DNA of 64,000 bases from Roseovarius sp. THAF27 (GCF_009363655.1 NZ_CP045393.1:3534001-3598000), one strand, 5' to 3'; counted from the stretch's first letter, positions 38,629 to 47,191 are shown. Translations and numbers: made by a program. The notes: generated from the letters alone by a model not told the origin.

Positions 38629-40118
38629 CCCACCAGATCTCCGTCCTTGGGATCACTCAGATCGACCCAGATCGTCTTCACCTCGGTGAACTGGTCATGG
38701 GCATGGACACCGTTGTCGCGCCCACCGAACCCCGACTGCTTGTAGCCACCAAAAGGCGTCGCGATGTCCCCCTCGCCATAGCAGTTGACCGTCACCGTCC
38801 CCGCCCGGATCTCCCGCGCCGCCCGAATGGCCCGCCGCACGTTCGAGGTAAAGACCGACGCCGCCAGCCCGTAGGCCGTGTCATTGGCCAACGCGATCGC
38901 CTCGGCCTCGCTCGCCACCTCGATCACCGACAGGACCGGGCCGAAAATCTCCTCCTTCGCCCGCTTGTCGTCCTTCTTCACCTCGTAGACCGTCGGCGCG
39001 ATGAAATTGCCCTTGGGCTTGGCGCCCCCGGCCACCGCCTTGCCTTTCAGATACCCCGCCACCTTCTTCGTGTGCTCGCCATCGACAAGCGCCCCCAGAT
39101 GATTGGCCGGGTCCAGCGGATCGCCGGTCTTCCAGTCGCGCATCCGCGCCACGATCCGCTGCATCAGCGGCGCCTTGACGGCCTTGTGCACGATCACCCG
39201 GCTGGCCGCCGAACAGTTCTCGCCCATGTTCCAGAAGGCCGCGTTCACCACATGCTCGGCCACATGATCGAGGTTTTCGGCATCCTCCAGAACCACAGCC
39301 GGGTTTTTCCCCCCGCATTCCAAAGTCACCTTTTTCATATTGGAATTAGCCGCATAGCGCAGGAACCGCTTGCCGGTCTCGGTCGAGCCGGTAAAGCTCA
39401 CCATGTCCACGCCCATATGCAGGCCCAAGGGCTCGCCCACGCTCGGCCCATCCCCCGGCAACACCTGCAACACACCGCGCGGCACGCCCGCCATATGCGC
39501 CACCTCCGCCAGCCGCAACGCGGTGAGCGAGGTCTGCTCGGCCGGCTTCACGATCACCGAATTGCCTGCCGCCAGCGCCGGCCCGATCTTCCACGCCATC
39601 ATCAACAGCGGGAAGTTCCACGGCAGCACGCAGGCCACCACGCCCAGAGGCTCGCGCACGATCAGGCTCAGCGCGTCGTCGCCCGACGGCCCCACCTGGT
39701 CATAGATCTTGTCGATCAGCTCGGCATGCCACTTGATCGTGTGAATGACCTCGGGAATGTCCACCGTCTCGCAGTCGCGGATGGGCTTGCCGCTATCCAG
39801 GCTCTCCATCACCGCGAATTCGTGCCGCCGTCGCGTGATCAGCTTGCACAGCCGGATCAGCACATCCTTCCGCTCACTGGGATGCGCTTTCGCCCACTCC
39901 CCGCGCTCAAAAGCTTCCCGCGCCTTTTCCACGGCGAAATCCACATCCTTCGCGTTCGCGGTCGAGATCTTCGCCAGCACGTCCCCCGTCGCCGGGTTCA
40001 CCGTCTCCATCACCGGCCCCGATCCCTTGCGGAACTTGCCATCCACGAAAGGCGCCTTGGGCAGATCGATCTCGGCGGCAATCGCGCCGTATTCGTCCCG
40101 TGTCAGAAGCTTGCTCAT
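38625..40118 (-). CDS. Aldehyde dehydrogenase family protein
   Basis: 497 aa, full-length ALDH. The general base lies in VTLECGGKNPAVVLEDAENL and the nucleophile in WNMGENCSAASRVIVHKA; the NAD site includes VLPWNFPLLMMAWKIGPAL. Family is broad (betaine-aldehyde, phenylacetaldehyde and ketoglutarate-semialdehyde dehydrogenases share it). Beside a DapA-like enzyme, a semialdehyde product is a reasonable substrate. ATGA overlaps on both sides. Confidence 0.95.
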   Translation of the reverse strand: MSKLLTRDEYGAIAAEIDLPKAPFVDGKFRKGSGPVMETVNPATGDVLAKISTANAKDVDFAVEKAREAFERGEWAKAHPSERKDVLIRLCKLITRRRHEFAVMESLDSGKPIRDCETVDIPEVIHTIKWHAELIDKIYDQVGPSGDDALSLIVREPLGVVACVLPWNFPLLMMAWKIGPALAAGNSVIVKPAEQTSLTALRLAEVAHMAGVPRGVLQVLPGDGPSVGEPLGLHMGVDMVSFTGSTETGKRFLRYAANSNMKKVTLECGGKNPAVVLEDAENLDHVAEHVVNAAFWNMGENCSAASRVIVHKAVKAPLMQRIVARMRDWKTGDPLDPANHLGALVDGEHTKKVAGYLKGKAVAGGAKPKGNFIAPTVYEVKKDDKRAKEEIFGPVLSVIEVASEAEAIALANDTAYGLAASVFTSNVRRAIRAAREIRAGTVTVNCYGEGDIATPFGGYKQSGFGGRDNGVHAHDQFTEVKTIWVDLSDPKDGDLVG

Positions 40119-41029
40119 TTCTTGCCCCCTTCGATCGCGGCAATCGCGGTATTCATCGTACGGATCACTTCTTCCAGCGCCCGTTTGTCATCCTTGTTCA
40201 GCGGCAACAGCGGCTTGCGCGGCGGCCCCGCCGGAATGCCCCGCATCGTCACACCATGCTTGATGCACTGGATGAACTTGCCGCCCTGCTCCAGCACCCG
40301 CATCAGCGGCATCATCGCCGACATGATCGCCCGGCCCTTGGTGAAATCCCCCTCCACCACGCAGGCCCGGTAGAGCGCCACATGCGCCTCGGGCGCGAAA
40401 TTCGACCCGGCACAGACCCAGCCTTTCGCGCCCCAGGCAAAGAATTCCAGCGCCTGGTCATCCATCCCGCACAGAAGCCCCAGATGCGGATAGTCCCGTG
40501 CGATCAAGTGCAGCCGGTTGATATCACCCGAACTTTCCTTGATGCCGCAGAAATTCGGCGAGCGGCCCAGGCGATCCAGGGTCTCCTCGTCCATGTTCAC
40601 ACCCATCCGGCCCGGGTAGTTGTACAGCATCACCGGCATATCCACCGCCCGGTCGATCGCCAGCGCGTGCAGCGCGATCTCGCGCCCCGTCGGCACCGAA
40701 TAGGGCGGCGTCGCGACCAAAATCGCATCGGCGCCCACATCCCTGGCCATCTTCGCAAATTCGATACTGTCCTCGGTGCGCAGCGCGCCCGTGCCCACCA
40801 CCAGCGGCACACGCCCCTTGATCAACTCATGCGTTTTACGCGCCAGCCATTCACGCTCTTCAAAGGTCTGCGCGTAATACTCGCCGGTGGTCCCGGCACT
40901 GATAATCCCGGCCACACCGCCCGCGATCAACTGCTCCACGACGTCGCCCAGCGCGCCCTCGTCCACCGTGAAATCCTCCCGATAGGGCGTCACGATGGGC
41001 GTCCAGATCCCCTCAAACTGCATTTTCAC
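40115..41029 (-). CDS. Dihydrodipicolinate synthase (DapA) family lyase/deaminase
   Basis: 304 aa TIM barrel. Schiff-base lysine K164 in CGIKESSGD, tyrosine in MLYNYPGRMG (Y138), and the substrate loop SAGTTGEYYAQTFEE. The pattern is that of catabolic DapA relatives (keto-deoxy-sugar, hydroxyproline or aldol lyases) rather than lysine synthesis. Next to an ALDH this recalls pyrroline-4-hydroxy-2-carboxylate deaminase plus ketoglutarate-semialdehyde dehydrogenase, but other aldolase reactions are equally possible. Its start overlaps the end of gntR by 17 nt. Confidence 0.9.
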   Translation of the reverse strand: MKMQFEGIWTPIVTPYREDFTVDEGALGDVVEQLIAGGVAGIISAGTTGEYYAQTFEEREWLARKTHELIKGRVPLVVGTGALRTEDSIEFAKMARDVGADAILVATPPYSVPTGREIALHALAIDRAVDMPVMLYNYPGRMGVNMDEETLDRLGRSPNFCGIKESSGDINRLHLIARDYPHLGLLCGMDDQALEFFAWGAKGWVCAGSNFAPEAHVALYRACVVEGDFTKGRAIMSAMMPLMRVLEQGGKFIQCIKHGVTMRGIPAGPPRKPLLPLNKDDKRALEEVIRTMNTAIAAIEGGKK

Positions 41030-41717
41030 GATCCTTCATCGGCAAAACGTCAATCGGCAACGGGTCGGGGCTCACGAAGCGCTCCAGCCGATCCCGCGAC
41101 AGGTTCCAGTGCTCTATCGTCAGATCGACCATCAGGCCCGGCTCTTGCCGCTCGATGGCCACGATCATCGCGTCATGGTGGTCGCAGGCCTTCACCACCC
41201 GCAGCGACTCGTCCGCCGAGGCGGGGCGATAGAACGTCTGGCTCAGCCGCGTATGGTCGATCAGCATGCGCTTCAGGCTGGGCAGCAGGTAGGGATTGTG
41301 CGCCATCTCTCCCATCGCCAGGTGAAAGCGGTGGTTCTGCAACGCCGCCTTCGCCGCGTCGCCGCTTTGCGTGGCCCGGCGAAACGAGTCCTGTATGTCC
41401 TTCAACCCGTCAATCTCATCCGACCGCCGGTTCTCGGCGGCCAGCCGCGCGACATTGGCATAGATCATCGGCGCGGTCTGAAAGAATGTCCGCAATACCG
41501 GCAGGTCCATCGACGCCACCTTGGCGCCGCGGTTCTGTGTCAGGTCCACATACCCCTCGCCGCCCAGCCGCTGCAGGATCTCGCGCATCGGCGTGCGCGA
41601 CATGGCGTAACGCTCGCACAGCGTCGCCTCGTCGAGGTCGCTGCCGGGCGCGATCTCCTGCGTCAGGATACGCATCCGCATGTCTTCCAGGCACTGGGTT
41701 TTCTTGTCGGCGGTCAA
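41013..41717 (-). CDS. GntR-family regulator (FCD/FadR subfamily)
   Basis: 234 aa from TTG 41715-41717, which has AAGGAG 7 nt before it; an upstream ATG at 41741 lies inside the operator dyad and lacks a ribosome site. Winged helix in SDLDEATLCERYAMSRTPMR then EILQRLGGEGYVDLTQNRGA, followed by an all-helical FCD ligand domain with metal-binding histidines (NHRFHLAMGE, DHTRLS, DHHDAM). First gene of the nine-gene operon and likely its autoregulated repressor, sensing a pathway acid. Confidence 0.92.
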   Translation of the reverse strand: MTADKKTQCLEDMRMRILTQEIAPGSDLDEATLCERYAMSRTPMREILQRLGGEGYVDLTQNRGAKVASMDLPVLRTFFQTAPMIYANVARLAAENRRSDEIDGLKDIQDSFRRATQSGDAAKAALQNHRFHLAMGEMAHNPYLLPSLKRMLIDHTRLSQTFYRPASADESLRVVKACDHHDAMIVAIERQEPGLMVDLTIEHWNLSRDRLERFVSPDPLPIDVLPMKDRENAV

Positions 41718-41734
41718 ATCGACTCTCCTTGCTG

Positions 41735-41760
41735 AATACATAATGTATACATTTTGTATT
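41735..41760 (-). promoter_or_regulatory. Operator dyad upstream of the gntR-dapA-mttB operon
   Basis: A 26-bp near-perfect dyad: outer arms AATACA (41735-41740) and TGTATT (41755-41760), inner perfect ATGTATACAT (41743-41752), with mismatches only next to the inner arms. TGTATACA cores are typical of FCD-type GntR operators. It lies just ahead of the chosen gntR start. Confidence 0.7.
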
Positions 41761-41960
41761 GCCGCGTCGATTCAAATTTCGCGCCCCCGCCGGACCACGC
41801 TCAATCCCCGCTTTTTCTTGCCAAAAATACTCGCGCCGCAGGCCCCCGCCCGCCACGGGCAAGACCTCAGGCCGAGCGCGTCACGCCACCCTCACGCCCC
41901 CGAGGCCACAAGGCCGAGGCAAACCTGCGCGCGTGAAACGCGCTCGATCGAACTGGAAGC

Positions 41961-42560
41961 CTAGCGCCGCCCGCCCACCGGCGGATCGGCCCGGCTCGCG
42001 TCCCAGTCGGGCTCGAAGCCCAGCACTTCCGTCGCCGGCGGCAGGGCCGGGTTGAACAGGACATTATGTGCCATCGTCGCCTGGTGCAGCAGGTTGTGCG
42101 GCGCCAGCCGCCAGACCTTGCAGTAAAGCTCGAACGCCTGCCCGTAGGCCTCGAACCGCAACGTCGCGTGCCCCGCCTCGTGCAGCGTCTTCGCGCCTGC
42201 GCTGCCCGGCGGGAAGGTCGCGGTCAGGATATCGGAAAACTCCTTGGCCTTCTGGTAATACGTCGCCGACAGGAATTGCAGCGCCGTCTGCCGCCGCTGC
42301 GCCGGGTCGTTGGTCTTGGCCGCCATGTGCTGCAATTCCGGCGTCACCGAATACCCCGGCGCCTTGTTCAACAGCGTGATCACCACGCCCATGGGCGCCT
42401 CGTGCCCTTCCGGCGTCACCTCCGGCATGATCGCATCATCCGGCCGCCCGTCATTGTTGCGCATCGCAAGCTGCCGCACATGGCACTGCCACTTCAAAAA
42501 CCCCAGCCGCAGCGGGTTGTCGGAATAGCTCTGGCCCAACTGGGCCGCCAAAGATGTCAT
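41961..42560 (-). CDS. Uncharacterised protein, 199 aa, last gene of the GS/GOGAT-like operon
   Basis: No recognised domain, signal peptide or membrane helix. Visible features are NPLRLGFLKWQCHVRQLAMR near the start, LLNKAPGYSVTPELQHMAAK in the middle and a tyrosine-rich helical part (SATYYQKAKEFSD, AYGQAFELYCKVWRLAPHNL). Its ATG overlaps the stop of the nitrilase-like gene, so it belongs to that operon and probably to the same pathway. About 240 nt separate its stop from the chosen gntR start of the next operon. Confidence 0.75.
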   Translation of the reverse strand: MTSLAAQLGQSYSDNPLRLGFLKWQCHVRQLAMRNNDGRPDDAIMPEVTPEGHEAPMGVVITLLNKAPGYSVTPELQHMAAKTNDPAQRRQTALQFLSATYYQKAKEFSDILTATFPPGSAGAKTLHEAGHATLRFEAYGQAFELYCKVWRLAPHNLLHQATMAHNVLFNPALPPATEVLGFEPDWDASRADPPVGGRR

Positions 42561-43408
42561 GCCACGCTCCTCTCGGGGTCTGGCGTTTCCATGTCGAACT
42601 CCCGGTCGCTGGTCAGGCTCGGCACCCGGCCAGCAGCGGTCTCGACGGCATCCAGGTCGATCTCCGCCTGAACCACGCCCGGCTCCGTGCCACCCTCGGC
42701 AATCACCTCGCCCCACGGCCCGACGATCAGCGAATGACCAAAGCATTCGCCCCCGCCCGGCACCGGCCCGATCGCACAGGGCGACACCACGAACCGCGTA
42801 TTCTCGATCGCCCTTGCCCGGTTCAGCACATGCCAATGCGCCTCGCCCGTCTTCTTGGTAAAGGCCGCGGGACAGATCAGCATCTCCGCGCCGGCCTGCG
42901 CCAGCCCGCGCCACAGCATCGGAAACCGCAGGTCGTAACAGATCGTATGCCCGATCCGCCCGAACGGCGTGTCGTGTATGACGGCCCGGTTGCCCGGCGC
43001 CACCCGCTCGCTCTCGCGGTACACTTCCGTCTCGCTCAACTGGATGTCGAACATGTGGATCTTGTCATACCGCCCCGTGACCCTGCCCTGTTCGTCCAGC
43101 ATGATCCCGCGATTAATGATCCGCCCGTCAGGCCCATCGACGGCGATGGAGCCTAGGTTGATCCACACCCCCGCCTCCCGCGCAAACGCCTGCGCATCTC
43201 TCAAAAACGGATGATCCGCCTCGGGGGCAGAAGGCGCCGCCACAGCCGCACCCTCCGTTTTCAACCCGCCGCAATATTCCGGCAGGAAAAGAACCTTCGC
43301 CCCGTCCGCCACCGCCCTCTCGGCCAGCGGCCGCGCCTCCGCCCAGGCCGATGCGAAATCGGGCATGGGCCGTGTCTGCAGGCAGGCGATATGGATCGGG
43401 CGCGTCAT
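42557..43408 (-). CDS. Carbon-nitrogen hydrolase (nitrilase superfamily, omega-amidase-like)
   Basis: 283 aa. Catalytic triad Glu in VLFLPEYCGG, Lys in GRYDKIHMFDIQ and Cys in GHTICYDLRFPMLW. The pattern, with R-Y-D-K-I-H, is that of Nit2-type omega-amidases that hydrolyse alpha-keto acid amides such as 2-oxoglutaramate. An upstream in-frame TTG would add five residues; the ATG was chosen for its AAGGA site. It could release ammonia or amine from a gamma-glutamyl-type amide made by the GS-like enzyme of the same operon. Confidence 0.9.
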   Translation of the reverse strand: MTRPIHIACLQTRPMPDFASAWAEARPLAERAVADGAKVLFLPEYCGGLKTEGAAVAAPSAPEADHPFLRDAQAFAREAGVWINLGSIAVDGPDGRIINRGIMLDEQGRVTGRYDKIHMFDIQLSETEVYRESERVAPGNRAVIHDTPFGRIGHTICYDLRFPMLWRGLAQAGAEMLICPAAFTKKTGEAHWHVLNRARAIENTRFVVSPCAIGPVPGGGECFGHSLIVGPWGEVIAEGGTEPGVVQAEIDLDAVETAAGRVPSLTSDREFDMETPDPERSVA

Positions 43409-43430
43409 CTCTGGTCCTTTCAAAGTCCTC

Positions 43431-43844
43431 TTAGAACTTCATATAGGCCTTGCGCAGGTTCACCAAAGGGTGCCGGTCCGACATCTGGAACTTGATCAGC
43501 AGTTCCCGCGCGATCATGTCCCGGTCCTGCTGGTTGTCGGGCAGCTCGATCGTGTCGGGCACCCGCACCCAGCCGTTGTTGTTGCGATCGAACACCGCCG
43601 GCGAGCCTTCTTCATAGCCCATGTGCACGTCTTCCAGCCAGTTAAGATCGTCCCAGCCCATGGTCTCGATGTACTTTTCCAGGAACGGCGTGATCCGGTC
43701 ATAATCCGGCACAAGGTTCACGTCATAGCGATAGCCGATATGCTGGCCGATTTCCTTTTCACGTTCCGAGCCAAGCCCGTCCTTGTCCTTCAGGAACTGG
43801 TCGACATCGGTGATCTCCGAGCCGCGATACTGTGTTCCAGCCAT
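43431..43844 (-). CDS. Uncharacterised acidic protein, 137 aa
   Basis: Begins MAGTQYRGSEITDVDQFLKD and is rich in Asp/Glu and aromatic residues (TMGWDDLNWLEDVHMGYEEG; DRNNNGWVRVPDTIELP). No known domain, signal or membrane helix. It lies 78 nt downstream of the FMN glutamate-synthase-like gene, across two strong hairpins, and 22 nt upstream of the nitrilase-like gene. A small subunit or specificity factor for the synthase complex is possible. Confidence 0.75.
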   Translation of the reverse strand: MAGTQYRGSEITDVDQFLKDKDGLGSEREKEIGQHIGYRYDVNLVPDYDRITPFLEKYIETMGWDDLNWLEDVHMGYEEGSPAVFDRNNNGWVRVPDTIELPDNQQDRDMIARELLIKFQMSDRHPLVNLRKAYMKF

Positions 43845-43865
43845 TGTTTTCTCCTCTTCCGGGGC

Positions 43866-43916
43866 GCCGGGGTGACCCCCGGCCTACGTTTGCGGTAGGG
43901 CGGGGTTAACCCCGCC
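43866..43916. repeat. Twin GGCGGGG/CCCCGCC hairpins after the FMN synthase gene
   Basis: 43866-43883 pairs GCCGGGG with CCCCGGC, and 43899-43916 is a perfect 18-bp palindrome GGCGGGGTTAACCCCGCC preceded by GTA. The same pair is found upstream of this gene at 45311-45359, and the GTAGGG core also occurs at 29111, 50123 and 50794. Confidence 0.7.
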
Positions 43917-43922
43917 ACACCC

Positions 43923-45287
43923 TTAAAAATGGTGATAATCCTCGACGCCAACCGTATGGCCGGTGCCCGCCAGCGGAACCCCCGCCATGGCCGAGGCCTC
44001 CATCGTCAGCGCGGCCAAGTCCTCCGGTTCCAACGAGTGCAGGTAGGTCTTGCCGCACGCCCGTGCGAAGAGCTGCGCCTCGATGGTCAGCGTGTGCAGG
44101 AAGTTGTACACGCGCTCCGCCGCCTCGTCCGGGTCCAACCGCTCGCGCAGCTTGGGGTCCTGCGTCGCCACGCCCACCGGGCAGCGCCCCGTGTGACAGT
44201 GGTAGCAATAGCCCGGCTCGGCTCCGATCTCCTCGGGATAGTTGGCCTCGGGGATGTCCTTGTTGCAGTTCAGCGCCATCATCGCCGAGTGGCCGATCGC
44301 GATGGCATCCGCGCCCAGCGCGATGGCCTTGGCCACGTCCGCGCCGTTCCGGATCCCGCCGGCGTAGACCAAGCTGATCTCGCCGCGCTTGCCAAGGCTG
44401 TCGATGGCCTTGCGCGCCTGACGGATCGCCGCCATGCCCGGCACACCGGTATCTTCCGTGGCCAGGTGCGGGCCCGCGCCCGTGCCACCTTCCATCCCGT
44501 CAATATAGATGCTGTCCGGGTCACACTTCACCGCCATCCGCACATCGTCGAAAACGCGGCTCGCGCCCAGCTTCAGCTGGATCGGAATCTGCCAGTCGGT
44601 CGCCTCGCGGATCTCCTGGATCTTCAGCGCCAGGTCGTCCGGGCCCAGCCAGTCGGGGTGACGCGCCGGCGACCGCTGGTCGATCCCCGCGGGCAGCGAC
44701 CGCATCTCGGCCACCTGGTCGGTCACTTTCTGACCCATCAGGTGCCCACCCAGACCAACCTTGCAGCCCTGCCCGATGAAGAATTCACAGCCATCGGCCA
44801 GAACAAGGTGGTTGGGGTTGAAGCCATAGCGCGACTGGATGCACTGATAGAACCACTTGGAGCTATAGCGCCGCTCGTCGGGGATCATGCCCCCCTCGCC
44901 CGAACAGGTCGCCGTGCCCGCCATCGTGGCGCCGCGGGCCAGCGCGGTCTTCGCCTCATAGGACAGCGCACCGAACGACATGCCGGTGATATAGACCGGG
45001 ATGTCCAGCTCCAGCGGCACCTTGGCGCGCGGCCCGATCACGGTCTTGGTCTCACATTTCTCGCGATACCCTTCGATCACAAAGCGCGTCAGCGTACCGG
45101 GCAGGAATGTCAGGTCATCCCAGTGCGGGATCTTCTTGAACAGCGAAAACCCCCGCATCCGGTAGCGGCCAAGCTCGGACTTGATGTGGATGTCATCCAT
45201 CACACGCGGCGGGAAGATAAAGCTGTCACCGATGCGATTCACATCGCGGTTCAGCTGTTTTTTCTGCGGCAGATCACCATCAGCCAT
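43923..45287 (-). CDS. FMN-binding glutamate synthase family protein (GlxD/MgsC-like)
   Basis: 454 aa, corresponding to the FMN and iron-sulfur part of large-subunit glutamate synthase as a separate chain. FMN/oxoglutarate region: YITGMSFGALSYEAKTALAR, SGEGGMIPDERRYSS, QLKLGASRVFDD, IYIDGMEGGTGAGP; the 3Fe-4S cysteines are in NCNKDIPEANYP and CYHCHTGRCPVGVATQDP. Would make glutamate or N-methylglutamate from 2-oxoglutarate and ammonia or methylamine delivered by the amidotransferase subunit. The three subunit genes are adjacent and in order. Confidence 0.92.
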   Translation of the reverse strand: MADGDLPQKKQLNRDVNRIGDSFIFPPRVMDDIHIKSELGRYRMRGFSLFKKIPHWDDLTFLPGTLTRFVIEGYREKCETKTVIGPRAKVPLELDIPVYITGMSFGALSYEAKTALARGATMAGTATCSGEGGMIPDERRYSSKWFYQCIQSRYGFNPNHLVLADGCEFFIGQGCKVGLGGHLMGQKVTDQVAEMRSLPAGIDQRSPARHPDWLGPDDLALKIQEIREATDWQIPIQLKLGASRVFDDVRMAVKCDPDSIYIDGMEGGTGAGPHLATEDTGVPGMAAIRQARKAIDSLGKRGEISLVYAGGIRNGADVAKAIALGADAIAIGHSAMMALNCNKDIPEANYPEEIGAEPGYCYHCHTGRCPVGVATQDPKLRERLDPDEAAERVYNFLHTLTIEAQLFARACGKTYLHSLEPEDLAALTMEASAMAGVPLAGTGHTVGVEDYHHF

Positions 45288-45310
45288 AATTTGTAACTCC
45301 TTTGTCAGGT

Positions 45311-45359
45311 GCCGGGGTCAACCCCGGCCTACGGGGTGTAGGGCGGGGTTCACCCCGCC
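45311..45359. repeat. Twin hairpins between GXGXG and FMN subunit genes
   Basis: 45311-45328 pairs GCCGGGGT with ACCCCGGC (loop CA), and 45342-45359 pairs GGCGGGGT with ACCCCGCC (loop TC), with GTAGGG beside the second. It fills the 73-nt gap between stop and start and should fold strongly in the polycistronic mRNA. Confidence 0.7.
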
Positions 45360-45360
45360 A

Positions 45361-46230
45361 TCACAGGATCAGCTTCTTCTCGGACGGCTCGAGGTTGTCG
45401 TAGTTCCACAGCATCTTGCCCGCGACGACCTTGGTGAAGTGATCCACCCCCTTTTCGGGCATCAGGCCGTATTGCGTCAGCTTCCGTGTCAGCCACTTCT
45501 TGTCCAGCTCGGTCAGCTCCGCCTCGACAGCATCCACGCCAAGGCTCTTGATCTCGCCGCCCACGTAAATCGTGCCGTCATACATCGAGTCGCCCAGGTT
45601 CTTGCCCGCGTTCCCGCAGACCACCATCCGGCCCCGCTGCATCATGAAGCCACTCAGCGCGCCGGTATCGCCACCAACGATGATCGTACCGCCCTTCTGG
45701 TCGATCCCCGTGCGCGACCCCACCGAGCCGCGGCACACAAGGTCGCCGCCCCGGATGGCCGCGCCGAAGGTCGAGCCGGCATTCTTCTCGATCATGATCG
45801 TGCCCGACATCATGTTCTCGCCGCAGGACCAGCCCACGCGCCCGTTGATGCGCACGTTCGGCCCGTCGATCAGCCCGGTGGTGAAATACCCGGTCGAGCC
45901 TTCGATGATCAGGTTCAGCTTGCTCAGGATCCCCACGCCGACGCTGTGCATCCCGCGCGGGTTCTGCAGCACGATCGTGCCATACCCCTCGCGCATCAAC
46001 TCGCGGATGTTCGAGTTCACTTCCGTCACGGTCTTGCCGTCACAGTCGATCTCGGTCCGCTTGTTGAAGTCCACGTCGGGCGCCCAGGGGTAGGTAAACC
46101 GCTCCTCGGCATCCGGGTCGAACTCGACGTAAAGCGACTTGCCCGTCAGCTGTTCGGTCCGCATGCCCAGCGCGGTCACCCGCTCCTCCTGGGTCATCTT
46201 CTTCAGTTCTGCGTCGCTCACGCTTGCCAT
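45361..46230 (-). CDS. GXGXG-motif glutamate synthase-like subunit (GlxC/MgsB-like)
   Basis: 289 aa. The C-terminal half is a parallel beta-helix built from repeated G-x-x-x-G turns: GILSKLNLIIEGSTGYFTTG, GGDLVCRGSVGS, GGTIIVGGDTGALSG, GRMVVCGNAGKNLGD and GTIYVGGEIKSLG. This equals the structural third domain of large-subunit glutamate synthase, here a separate polypeptide. It overlaps the amidotransferase gene by 13 nt, so subunits are translated together. Confidence 0.92.
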   Translation of the reverse strand: MASVSDAELKKMTQEERVTALGMRTEQLTGKSLYVEFDPDAEERFTYPWAPDVDFNKRTEIDCDGKTVTEVNSNIRELMREGYGTIVLQNPRGMHSVGVGILSKLNLIIEGSTGYFTTGLIDGPNVRINGRVGWSCGENMMSGTIMIEKNAGSTFGAAIRGGDLVCRGSVGSRTGIDQKGGTIIVGGDTGALSGFMMQRGRMVVCGNAGKNLGDSMYDGTIYVGGEIKSLGVDAVEAELTELDKKWLTRKLTQYGLMPEKGVDHFTKVVAGKMLWNYDNLEPSEKKLIL

Positions 46231-47153
46231 ACCCGGACCTCCTCATCATAGGGATCTGTCGTGTCGATTTCCTGCGGAAGGATCGCGCGGATCGCCACCT
46301 CTTCGCTCGCCATCGCGATCAGGTCGTCGGATTCATAAAGAACCAGCGGTTTCGCCGCCATCGTGTCTTTCGCCATGCCCAGTTGGTCCTTGGTGGCCAC
46401 CAGGTAGGTGAACACCCCGTCGATCTCCTCGATCGACTTGCGCAGGCTTTCCTCCAGCGTGATGCCGTTGGCCAGGTTATGCGCGGTATAGACCGCCAGC
46501 AGCTCAGAGTCGCAGTTCGACATGAACCGGTGACCCTTGCGCTCCATCTCGCGGCGCATGATCCAGTAATTGGTGATCTGGCCGTTATGCACCACGCTCA
46601 CGTCGTTATAGGGAAACGCCCAGTACGGGTGGGCCGACTTGATATCCACGTCCGATTCCGTGGCCATCCGCGTGTGCCCGATGGCGTGCGTTCCCTTGAA
46701 GTCATTCAGACCGTAGGCCTTTGACACAACCGATGCATCGCCCAGGTCCTTGATCAGCTCCAGGCCATTGCCCATCGACAGGATCTCGATACCGTCCTGC
46801 TCCTCGATATGCTCGGCCATCTCGCCCAGGTTGTCGGCGCCGGTGAACACATAGCGCAGCGCGTATTCCAGCGGCGCGTCCTTGGACTTGATCTTGGCGC
46901 CATGCTCTTCCATCACCTGTTCGACATAGGCGATGCGGTCCTCGATCACCTTGTGAACGCCACGGCCCTTTTCCATGTCCTCGGCCTCGGCCACCTTCAG
47001 GCGCATGATGTAATCGCCCTCGGTCGGTTCACCATATACCGCGTAGCCGGTACTGTCCGGCCCCCGGTGCTTGAGCGCCAGCAGCATCGAGGTCATCTCC
47101 GACCCCACATCGCTGCTCTTGCCCTTGTAGATTAGTCCAGCAATTCCACACAT
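46218..47153 (-). CDS. Class II glutamine amidotransferase (GlxB/MgsA-like)
   Basis: 311 aa. Starts MCGIAGLIYKG, so after Met removal Cys2 is the N-terminal nucleophile of class II amidotransferases. Further marks are LALKHRGPDSTGYAVYG, GHTRMATESDVDIKSAHPYW and VVHNGQITNYWIMRREMERK. It would split glutamine, or a gamma-glutamyl amide, and pass the amine to the synthase subunits. Lies downstream of the GS-like gene across an 80-nt gap with a hairpin. Confidence 0.93.
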   Translation of the reverse strand: MCGIAGLIYKGKSSDVGSEMTSMLLALKHRGPDSTGYAVYGEPTEGDYIMRLKVAEAEDMEKGRGVHKVIEDRIAYVEQVMEEHGAKIKSKDAPLEYALRYVFTGADNLGEMAEHIEEQDGIEILSMGNGLELIKDLGDASVVSKAYGLNDFKGTHAIGHTRMATESDVDIKSAHPYWAFPYNDVSVVHNGQITNYWIMRREMERKGHRFMSNCDSELLAVYTAHNLANGITLEESLRKSIEEIDGVFTYLVATKDQLGMAKDTMAAKPLVLYESDDLIAMASEEVAIRAILPQEIDTTDPYDEEVRVWQA

Positions 47154-47191
47154 CTGGAAACGCCTCCTCTGGGTTGCATAGTCGTTTGATC

